A program made the position numbers and the translations under genes. DNA of 15,411 nt from Caldilineaceae bacterium. Its GTDB lineage: Bacteria; Chloroflexota; Anaerolineae; Caldilineales; Caldilineaceae. This document shows, in pieces, positions 8,538 to 14,828 of this stretch. The stretch spans positions 1-15,411 of the forward strand of contig JAAUPU010000006.1 in assembly GCA_012032975.1 (NCBI GenBank), in the 5' to 3' direction. The notes beneath the pieces are model-generated. The model had not been told where the DNA came from. It searched no databases and saw only the letters and a list, made by a program, of their open reading frames with translations. How positions within the stretch are numbered: position 1 is the first letter of the stretch; each line of letters begins with the position of its first letter.

Positions 8538-8554
8538 TAGTCCAAATTAGTCCA
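8538..8554 (+). repeat. Two direct TAGTCCA repeats at 10-nt period, candidate regulator half-sites
   Basis: TAGTCCA occurs at 8538-8544 and again at 8548-8554. The 10-nt start-to-start spacing is close to one helical turn, so both lie on the same DNA face. The core matches the arms of the inverted repeat at 8471-8491. They lie about 115-130 nt before the GTPase start, a normal place for activator sites. Which protein binds is not known; the upstream LuxR-type regulator is the obvious candidate. Confidence 0.4.
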
Positions 8555-8667
8555 TGATGGCTCATGCAATGCGGCGCTGCACCCGCTATCATTGAGCTAT
8601 CAACGGGCAGTACGGTGACATGCCTAAAATTGCTCGACACATTCGAATTCAACGGAGGAAAACAATC

Positions 8668-10002
8668 ATGGATTTAACTAGAGAAACTTTGACGGTTGCA
8701 TTCTGTGGCCCAGTCGGTTCCGGCAAGTCGACGCTCCTTGGTAACTTTCGCTTCCTCACCGGAGGTTTTGACCAGCGTAGCCTTGATCGAAAATTTGGTG
8801 GGGGGGAAGTCAATTATGCCTGGGTGATGGACAATACGGCTGAAGAGGAAGCGGCTGGAAGGACGCTACGATGGTCTTCGTGTTTTGTTGAGACCGAAAA
8901 ATACCTCCTCAATTGCGTCCAAGTTCCCGAGTCCGTCGATCTGCTTCGCGAGACGATCTCCGGACTGTCCCAGGCGGACGTGGCGTGCTTGGTGGTGGAT
9001 CCGCACCCAGACCGTTTCGAGGCGGCCATCGCACCAGGCGGCGAGATCATGCGCACGAGCATCATCCTGGCGACGCTTGGAATCAACCAACTGATTGTCG
9101 CCGTGAACAAAATGGACACCGTCAGCTATTCCGAGACGCGCTTCAATGACGTGGTCGCCCAACTGAAACCCGTTCTCCAAGAGTGTGGACATAATCTCAA
9201 CTTGGTGCGCTTTTTTCCCACTGTCGCGACGAAAGGTGAAAACGTTATCGGTTCGAGCACCAACATGCCGTGGTGCAAGGGGACCTTGGCGTGGACCTTG
9301 TTGAGTGCCATCGACACCATCGACAGCGCCCAACTGCCGGTGAAGAATGCCAGCGCGCCTTTTAGGGGCTTGGTCGTCCGAGAGGACAATCAGTACGCGG
9401 ATGGGACCGATTGGCTCGTCGTGCATGTCGAGGCGGGGGTCCTCAGACGGGATCAAGAAGTCGTTTTTTATCCCACGCACACTGTCGCTAACCCCTGCGC
9501 AGCGAAAATCCGCCAGATTGATTTTCGCCATGAAGCCGTTAGCGATGCCGGGCCAGGGGCAACCGTGGTCCTCGAGCACTCGGGCCTGTCCAAAACGCAC
9601 TGGCCTCGACGTGGCGATGTAATGGTGATCAAAGGTGACACATCTCTCGGTCCGGTCACTCGATTCACTGCCAGGATCTCGGTCGTGTATCAAGATGGGC
9701 CGCTCGCGGTGGGCGCTGTGACCACCCTTTATCTCAACAGCGCGCAAGTCCAAGTCCGGATCGCAAAAATCGAGCGCGAATTCAACAGGAAGACCGGGGC
9801 GACCATTGCGGAGAATCCAGCCTCGATTGGCCAAGCAACAGGTGCGGTTGTGGTCTTTGAGCCCCTCGAACCGCTGACTTTGGCGGTGTTTCAGAAGACT
9901 TGCCAGGGGCTTGGCCGGCTGGTTCTCACCGACAGCAAGCTGAGCGCCGCTGGGGTCATGAACCTGAGCATCGGCGCGGTCAGCAACGTCGTCTACGGTT
10001 AA
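8668..10002 (+). CDS. EF-1alpha/CysN-like translational-type GTPase paralogue with degenerate G3 motif
   Basis: This 444-residue protein aligns by eye with the whole length of archaeal/eukaryotic EF-1alpha. Landmarks are G1 GPVGSGKS at 14-21, then GGFDQRSL, NYAWVMD, SGLSQAD, and TLGINQLIVAVNKMD with G4 NKMD at 147-150. After these come STNMPWCKG at 197-205 and beta-barrel domains with REDNQYADGTDWL, HEAVSDAGPGATV and FNRKTGATI. The switch II/G3 element (DAPGH in EF-1alpha) is replaced by QVPES at 85-89, so the Asp, the Gly and the catalytic His are all lost. Switch I (RGIT) is altered to AAGRTL. It probably binds nucleotide without normal GTP hydrolysis or elongation activity. The ATG at 8668 has GGAGG 9 nt upstream; an earlier ATG at 8620 lacks a Shine-Dalgarno site. 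No CysD or other translation gene is nearby. Its role is unknown. Confidence 0.8.
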   Translation: MDLTRETLTVAFCGPVGSGKSTLLGNFRFLTGGFDQRSLDRKFGGGEVNYAWVMDNTAEEEAAGRTLRWSSCFVETEKYLLNCVQVPESVDLLRETISGLSQADVACLVVDPHPDRFEAAIAPGGEIMRTSIILATLGINQLIVAVNKMDTVSYSETRFNDVVAQLKPVLQECGHNLNLVRFFPTVATKGENVIGSSTNMPWCKGTLAWTLLSAIDTIDSAQLPVKNASAPFRGLVVREDNQYADGTDWLVVHVEAGVLRRDQEVVFYPTHTVANPCAAKIRQIDFRHEAVSDAGPGATVVLEHSGLSKTHWPRRGDVMVIKGDTSLGPVTRFTARISVVYQDGPLAVGAVTTLYLNSAQVQVRIAKIEREFNRKTGATIAENPASIGQATGAVVVFEPLEPLTLAVFQKTCQGLGRLVLTDSKLSAAGVMNLSIGAVSNVVYG

Positions 10003-10351
10003 CGGCGGTTAGCGGTTATAACCATTGCTGCAGCAGGTCCTCAGGCACAACAAGCCGTTGAGCATTTAGTTGCATTTGTTGCGCAACTGCAGTAGTTGAT
10101 ATCTATCCTTCGCTCTGTTTGAAAACCGGAGTCGCCTGAAGGAGTAAACTTCTTCGCAAAGTCCGGTTTTCAAAACAACCGCCGTATAGCATCAAAGCAA
10201 GGCAAACTGCCTTTGTTTGCCTGTGGTCATCATGGTTGGTCAGGCTCGAGCAAACTCGGCTTGGTTGTGGGTCAGGTTTGCCGGGTTGGTTCTACAATCA
10301 AATATCATGGTACGAGTCGCTAACAAATCATTGCAAAGGAGACTAAATCAG
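10003..10351. other. 349-nt intergenic region with several small palindromes and a long hairpin
   Basis: I see no gene here; an open frame upstream of 10352 lacks a ribosome-binding site. The region holds the perfect palindrome GGTTATAACC (10014-10023), GTTGCGCAAC (10078-10087) and the long hairpin listed separately. TACAAT (10293-10298) and TATCAT (10303-10308) are possible -10 elements for the downstream gene, but neither has a good -35 partner. Confidence 0.4.
10118..10174. repeat. Long inverted repeat/hairpin, 13-bp perfect arms
   Basis: TTTGAAAACCGGA (10118-10130) and TCCGGTTTTCAAA (10162-10174) are perfectly complementary across a 31-nt loop. The loop itself can form a small GAAG/CTTC stem. 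The hairpin lies 115 nt after the GTPase stop and 177 nt before the secreted-protein start. It may be a bidirectional terminator, a small dispersed repeat element or an mRNA stability element. No long U-tract directly follows. Confidence 0.6.
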
Positions 10352-10915
10352 ATGTTTCGCAAAATCGTTTTCACCCTCATGATCGCCGTGTTGCTCTGCA
10401 CCGTTGCCGTCGGCTCCGTCTTTGCCGGCCAACAGAAGGTGACCGTCTGCCACAAACCAGGCACCGAAGAGGAAGCCACGCTGGAAGTAGCCGCCCCCGC
10501 CTTGAATGCCCACCTGGGACATGGCGACTACGAGGGCGACTGTCATGCACAACAATCTGCCGGCTGTGAGGCCATCAATGCGCTCGTTCCCGATCCACAG
10601 ACGGATCCATTTGAGTATTTCTTTGGCGTTTCCAGTTTGGATTTTCTGCCTGGTGAGACCATTCATGTCGATATCACAGTGACCAATGCGAATGCGCCGT
10701 ACCCATATCTGCAATCGTATGGCGGGATCGTCACGAGCAGTTTCGATTACCTTGCTGGTGGGTTTGAGTATAGCGAGACCCCAAATGAACAGGTTAGTTG
10801 GTCCGCAGATCATGTGGTTGTGGCTGGTGATGACGCAGACGGCGCATATGTCTATGTCATCGGCATTGAGGGCTTCACGCTGGACGCTGTGAATTTCAGT
10901 TGCACGCCCAACTAA
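10352..10915 (+). CDS. Secreted protein with CHKPG...AHLGHGD...C motif
   Basis: This 187-residue protein has a clear Sec signal peptide: MFRKIV, then a hydrophobic core, then a signal peptidase I site at SVFA|GQQ around residue 25. The mature N-terminus carries VTVCHKPGT (C33, H34), ALNAHLGHGDYEGDC (H54, H57, C64) and another Cys at 72. I recall this C-H-x-P-G / A-H-L-x-H-G-D-x-x-G-C pattern from many secreted proteins of environmental bacteria. The paired His and Cys could bind metal or form disulfides, but its function is unproven. The C-terminal 110 residues look beta-rich (ETIHVDITVTNAN), like a small extracellular immunoglobulin-like domain. AAGGAG lies 11 nt before the chosen ATG, supporting this start over the GTG or ATG codons further upstream. 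A strong terminator follows. Confidence 0.75.
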   Translation: MFRKIVFTLMIAVLLCTVAVGSVFAGQQKVTVCHKPGTEEEATLEVAAPALNAHLGHGDYEGDCHAQQSAGCEAINALVPDPQTDPFEYFFGVSSLDFLPGETIHVDITVTNANAPYPYLQSYGGIVTSSFDYLAGGFEYSETPNEQVSWSADHVVVAGDDADGAYVYVIGIEGFTLDAVNFSCTPN

Positions 10916-10946
10916 ACTGAGCGCTTTACCTCGATTCTGTTGAGAG

Positions 10947-10984
10947 CAACCGGTGCAGCCACCTGCACCGGTTGTTTGCGTTTT
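10947..10984 (+). terminator. Rho-independent terminator after the secreted-protein gene
   Basis: CAACCGGTGCAG (10947-10958) pairs perfectly with CTGCACCGGTTG (10963-10974) over a CCAC tetraloop, followed by TTTGCGTTTT. The 12-bp GC-rich stem with a T-rich tail lies 31 nt after the stop codon at 10913-10915. It closes the plus-strand island. Confidence 0.85.
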
Positions 10985-11060
10985 GAGATCTGGACGACAT
11001 ATACCTCAATTCTTGCCACGCTGTTGCTTTAAAGTGTACTGTTCGCCACTTTCCTCGTTC

Positions 11061-11442
11061 TTACCGCATCCACAGCCGTAGCATGCGAAACGCCCGTTCT
11101 GGCATCTCGGCCAGCACCTCAGCCAGCGGTAGACAGAACGGTTGGACGGAAGGCGCTTTGAACGTATGATGGGTCTAGCTCAGCCTGCACCGCTGCGACG
11201 ATACCCCATAATTCGCCTGCTTGTCCGCGCACCAGCGCCGCCTGCACCTGCTCCAGGGACAAGACCGTCTGTAATTCAGTTTCCAGGCCGGCCAAGCGAT
11301 CTTTGCTTTCCTGGTAGCTGCTAGGATGGTGCTGGATCAGCCCAATCAGCGTCAACGCCTCTTCCGGTTGACCCGCCTGTTGCTGCAAGTGGGCAAAGCA
11401 GGCCAGCGCTTCGAGCGCCTGGGGCGCGGTTTCCAGTTGCAT
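11061..11442 (-). pseudogene. Second TPR regulator tail remnant (paralogue of the 1469-2353 remnant)
   Basis: From about 11442 the minus strand encodes QLETAPQALEALACFAHLQQ, then GLIQHHPSSYQESKDRL and LVRGQAGELWGIVAAV, and stops at 11119. About 55 of 83 residues are identical, by eye, to the tail inside 1469-1784. The corresponding 161-nt stretches (1624-1784 and 11280-11440) align without gaps. Only the last ~85 residues of a regulator remain; upstream the sequence joins the 3' end of a VWA gene. After the stop, a neighbouring frame continues LPLAEVLAEMPERAFRMLRL to a TAA at 11061, which may be a further remnant tail reached by a frameshift. It is non-functional as it stands. Confidence 0.6.
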
Positions 11443-11482
11443 GATTCCACATTCTGGAACGCGTCCAACGCTTTTAGCAGCT

Positions 11483-12564
11483 TTACACCAACGGGTTCCA
11501 CATCTGCGCCAGTGCCAGGGCCAGAAGGGCCAGGATCGCCCCGACGCCAGCGAACGCAACCGACACCTCGCGCGCCTCTTCGGTGGTGATGAAATACTTG
11601 GGCAAGTTGGCAAAGACCTGGTGCAGCGCGTCTGCGCTCTCCGCAAGATAGTACTCGCCGTCCGTCATCTCCGCGATTTGGGTGAGCGTCTCCTCGTCCA
11701 AAGCGCGGCGTCCTCCGCCAAATCCACCTCCCACCCCACCGCCGCCAAAGTTGTTCGGGTCTATCTCGAAGAGTCCTGCGCTGCCCAAACTGCTCTGGCG
11801 TACAGCGTCTCGGCGTGTTCTCGTGCTCTGTCCCAAAACCGATGGTATAGACGCGTATCCCGCGCTCTGCGGCGAGTTGGGCTGCGTCCAACGGCAGCGC
11901 GCCCTGGTTGCTGGATCCGTCGGTCAGCAAGACGATGATATCCGGCTGGTAAGAGCCAGCGGGAATGGGCGTCGGTGCGATCTCGCCAACACCGCGCCCC
12001 ATGTTGACCGGCGCCACGTTGGCGTTCACCTCGGCAATTGCGTCGATGGACCGAAGAATGGCGCTGCCGACCGCGGTGCGCCGTGCGCGCGTCAGACCGT
12101 CGATTGCCTGGATCAGTGCGTCCTGGTCGCGGGTCGGCGGCATCACCAACTCGGCAAAACCGGCGAAAGCCACGACCCCTACCTGCGTACCAGCCTCCTG
12201 GTTGAGCACGAACGCCTTGGCCGCTTCTTGCGCGGCGGAAAAACGATTGGGTGAAATGTCCGTGGCGCACATGCTGCCTGAAACGTCCAGCGCGAGGATA
12301 ATGGTGGCGCGGCTGTAGGAGATGGCCATGACCGCGGTCGGTCGAGCCAGGGCGAATACGAGCGCAGCAATTGCCAAGAGAAAGAGCGCCGCCGGCAGAT
12401 GCCGTCGCCAGCGAGAACGTTTCGGTATTGGCTGCGCGCACAAGTTGCAGGCTGGAGAAGCGGATGGTAAATCGGCGACGTCGTCGCAGAGACCAGATGT
12501 AGACTACGAGGATCAGCGGGACCAGAAGAAGCAAAGCCAGAAACCACGGCCACAAGAAGTTCAT
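11483..12564 (-). pseudogene. BatB-like VWA-domain membrane protein, two single-base frameshifts
   Basis: This is an aerotolerance-type (Bat) von Willebrand factor A membrane protein of about 360 residues. The N-terminal membrane helix is FLWPWFLALLLLVPLILVVY. A second helix follows at HLPAALFLLAIAALVFALARP. The VWA domain has the MIDAS motif DVSGS and the downstream LLTDGSSN. A glycine-rich loop and LDEETLTQIAEMTDGEYY come next, then the C-terminal helix VAFAGVGAILALLALALA. Three frames carry the product. Removing one T at 12428-12429 restores LVRAAIPKRSRWRRH, and removing one C at 11785-11787 restores PEQFGSAGLFEIDP. GGAGG lies 6 nt before the ATG at 12562-12564. It follows a similar gene by 53 nt, as in bat operons, but no MoxR ATPase or DUF58 gene is present. 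Either the errors are in the sequence or the gene has decayed. Confidence 0.75.
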
Positions 12565-12617
12565 TCGACGCCTCCTCGGCTCATTCGACCGATCTCTCGG
12601 TCAGCGTACACAGGGGA

Positions 12618-13626
12618 TCACGGGAAGCGGCCAAACCAGAAGAGCGACAGCACCGATGCCGCAAGCAGGATGACCATCCCAACGCCCGCCAAGAGCGCAG
12701 TGACTTCCGTCTCCTCTGGCTGCACTGTCAACGCGCGGGCAACGCCGTCATAGATGTCCGCCATTTCTTCCTCGCTCTCAACGTTGAAATAGACGCCATT
12801 GGTGATCTCTGCGACCCTGCGCAGAAGCTCCTCGTTGAGCCGGGTGACGACCGTAAAGCCATCGATCTCGAGGTGGTCCCCGCAGCACTGCCCATCCCTA
12901 CCGTATGCACGCGCACGCCATAGTCCGCTGCTCGCTCCGCGGCCTCCAGCGGATCCGAATCGGCCATGTCCTCTCCGTCGGTGATCAACACGATCACCGC
13001 GTCGTCGAACGAACCCGAAGGCAACGGGGTAGGGATGGGCGTGCGTGGCGTTTCGACGCCGTCCTCCTCAGATTCTGCCTGTGGCGCGACGCCGGTCAGG
13101 ATCAAGGCCAATGCAGCGAGGATACCTTCTCCTAACGATGTGCCACTTTGCGGCGCCAGCCGGTTGATGGCGTCGAGGAGTTCGATCTGCTCGAAAGTGG
13201 GTTGTTGCACGACCATCCCACCTTCGCTGAATGCGACCAGGCCGACCCGGATGGTGTCGGGCTTCTGCTGCACAAAGGCCAGAGAGGAGCTTTTGGCCGC
13301 CTCCATTCTGCTTGGTTCAATATCGCCTGCAGCCATGCTGGCAGAGACGTCAAAGGTCAGGATGACTGTTCCTTCGTACAGGGGCACGTTCAACGGCATG
13401 TGAGGGCGGGACAATGCAATGAGCAACAACGCGATACCCAGCAGGGAGATGCCTGCCGGCAGTGCCGCCGCCAGCCAACCCGCCGGCTGCTGCCGCTCTG
13501 TGTCAGATCCAAGCTGCCCCACCGCGCGATCAGATCACGGCGGCGTCTGTGGGCCTGAGCGTAGAGCAAGACGCAGACTGGCAACAGCAGGAGCGATACG
13601 AGCATCCACGGCCAGATGAACGTCAT
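12618..13626 (-). pseudogene. BatA-like VWA-domain membrane protein, two single-base frameshifts
   Basis: This upstream partner of the VWA gene at 11483-12564 has about 336 residues once repaired. It starts MTFIWPWMLVSLLLLPVCVL (first helix) at the ATG 13624-13626. The second helix is WLAAALPAGISLLGIALLLI. The VWA MIDAS is DVSAS, with ITDGEDM further on and a proline-rich insert TPRTPIPTPLPSGSFDD before it. The C-terminal helix is ALLAGVGMVILLAASVLS, ending WFGRFP-stop at 12618. Adding one base in the C-run 13517-13520 restores IARWGQLGSD. Adding one in the C-run 12878-12881 restores GSAAGDHLEIDGF and RLNEELLRRVAEITNG. The family is tied to periplasmic stress or MoxR-linked metallochaperone systems; the exact role here is unknown. 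Its 5' neighbour is an unrelated hydrolase remnant. Confidence 0.75.
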
Positions 13627-13690
13627 GGATCGCAATCATCCTGGGAAAGACTGTCCACCGCACACCGCCGAAGCAGGCTGCGGAGCAACA

Positions 13691-13866
13691 TCACTTCAAA
13701 TGCTCATCGAAGAACGCAACGGAGCGCGCAAGGGCCGTCGCGAGATTGACCGAAAGGTTGTGGTTGTCGCCTGGATATTCAAAATACTCGACCGCGCCAT
13801 CCACAGATCGAATCTGTTCGGCAAGGGTGCGAGACCATTCGACAGGAACTTCGTACGGGGGGCAAC
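13691..13866 (-). pseudogene. C-terminal remnant of an alpha/beta hydrolase (S9/dienelactone hydrolase-like)
   Basis: About 55 residues resemble the C-terminal end of alpha/beta-hydrolase peptidases: VPVEWSRTLAEQIR, then VEYFEYPGDNHNLS, whose His would be the catalytic-triad histidine, and SVAFFDEHLK-stop at 13691. Upstream of VPVEWS the frame reads MVRTTVVGSCPPYE, which lacks the expected HHGxxDxxVP segment, and no Ser-containing GxSxG core is present. The gene is therefore truncated at about 13866, leaving only the native C-terminus. It ends 65 nt before the VWA gene start on the same strand. Confidence 0.55.
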
Positions 13867-13923
13867 TTCCAACCACGGTCGTGCGAACCATTCCTGCCTC
13901 CGTTGCGCTGCCTACGCAAAGTT

Positions 13924-14327
13924 TCAGCCGTCCAACGTCTCACGAGATTCGCGTGGGGACTTCACGGCGAATGAATATCCTGAAGAGATGCCTCTGAGAA
14001 AGTCACGATTGTAGGAGACCATCACATCAATATGACGCCACTCACAGAACGCTCCAATTTCCGCGTCGCCCTTTCTTAACCCCATTTTCTCAAAGACTGC
14101 AATGAGGTGCAGTGGAACTTTGTCGAAGTCGACAGTTGCTCTTGAACGCAACAGGAGCCGGTAGAACTGTCTCATGTCATCGCCAGAGAGATTGCGCTCC
14201 AATTCGGCCCGAACTTGGTCTGGAATGATCACATCAAGCTTGTCCAAGTTGAGCAAAATATACTCACAGGAATCATCGATGCCGGAATGCCAAAAATTCA
14301 GACGTTGGTGTCCAGACTAACTTTCAT
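13924..14327 (-). pseudogene. PIN-domain toxin (VapC-like), broken by a stop and a frameshift
   Basis: This is the toxin half of a type II toxin-antitoxin pair; PIN proteins are Mg-dependent ribonucleases. It starts at the ATG 14325-14327 with MKVSLDTNV, where the Asp is the first acidic active-site residue. It then meets an in-frame TGA at 14298-14300. The next residues, IFGIP, lead to a frameshift at the GG of 14284-14285. Restoring one base gives GIDDSCEYILLNLDKLDVII and then RAELERN, KGDAEIGAFCEWRHIDVMV and SYNRDFLRG, which hold the remaining acidic residues. The stop at 13924 follows SRETLDG. Its start overlaps the antitoxin stop by 11 nt, typical of a translationally coupled pair. Without the two lesions all four acidic residues would be present, so the breakage looks recent or is a sequencing error. 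Confidence 0.7.
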
Positions 14328-14559
14328 GCCGTTCAGCCCAAACAGACTCGCGCGTATCACGAAGAAGATTCAGGATTTCATCCTTGTCCATTGCGGCAAG
14401 TGGGTGACGGCCACGAATGTCAGCCAGCCAATTCTTCATCTCTTCAATATCGTCTGACCGATCGAGGATCACGATCTCGATTTCTTTTTCCGGTGGCAAG
14501 CCTGACAGGTGAACTGAGCCATCTTTTTCTACGACTGTATTGTATCGATAAGTAGCCAT
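14317..14559 (-). CDS. Antitoxin-like small protein paired with PIN toxin
   Basis: This intact 80-residue protein starts MATYRYNTVVEKDGSVHLSG and contains EIEIVILDRSDDIEEM and an acidic C-terminal half. The start ATG (14557-14559) has AGGAGG at 14564-14570, about 5 nt away, one of the best ribosome-binding sites in the window. Its TAG overlaps the start of the PIN gene by 11 nt. Size, order and overlap are those of a type II antitoxin. The fold looks like a short beta-strand dimeriser (SpoVT/AbrB-like or a related DUF) followed by a toxin-binding tail, but I could not name the antitoxin family. Such antitoxins usually repress their own promoter; three phased CACGAAG repeats lie 53-79 nt upstream. 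Confidence 0.65.
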   Translation of the reverse strand: MATYRYNTVVEKDGSVHLSGLPPEKEIEIVILDRSDDIEEMKNWLADIRGRHPLAAMDKDEILNLLRDTRESVWAERHES

Positions 14560-14608
14560 TCGATCCTCCTATCCTTCACTTGCGTAAGGCCATTGCGGGA
14601 AAATAACT

Positions 14609-14680
14609 ATCCACGAAGAGACACGAAGCTGCACGAAGAACCAGGTCAAATCTTGGTGTTCCTTCGCGAGCTTCGTGGAT
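14609..14680. repeat. CACGAAG triple repeat (10-nt period) with inverted copy
   Basis: CACGAAG occurs at 14612, 14622 and 14632, exactly 10 nt apart. The first unit extends to ATCCACGAAG (14609-14618), perfectly inverted by CTTCGTGGAT (14671-14680). A weaker CTTCGCG lies beside the inverted arm. It sits upstream of the antitoxin start. I recall CACGAAG-type tandem strings as dispersed repeats in many environmental bacterial genomes, so it may be a mobile-like repeat rather than an operator. The remainder of 14681-14828 shows nothing I can identify. Confidence 0.6.
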
Positions 14681-14828
14681 GCTTTTAATCTTGGATCGGC
14701 CTAAGTTGAATGCTTCGCACGACTTCCCTCTGGTTCCTCTATCCGAGAACGATAGCACGGAACCCTCCCCCCTGCAATTCATTTTCCAGGACACAGATGT
14801 GCCTCTGCGTCCCGTCTCAATCTGTCGC

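Noticed and set aside
8866..9834. Minus-strand open frame of 322 residues
   Set aside because: It is fully antisense to the EF-1alpha-like gene, which has clear family motifs and a good ribosome-binding site; no domain is visible in the antisense product.
8668..10002. Plain CysN (sulfate adenylyltransferase subunit 1)
   Set aside because: Sulfatase and sulfotransferase fragments nearby made it tempting, but there is no cysD or cysC, and NYAWVMD and STNMPW resemble EF-1alpha more; a distant CysN origin is not excluded.
14298..14300. TGA in the PIN gene read as Trp or Sec (recoding)
   Set aside because: TGA ends other genes here (for example at 12618 and 13924), no SECIS-like context is evident, and a frameshift a few codons later points to damage or error.
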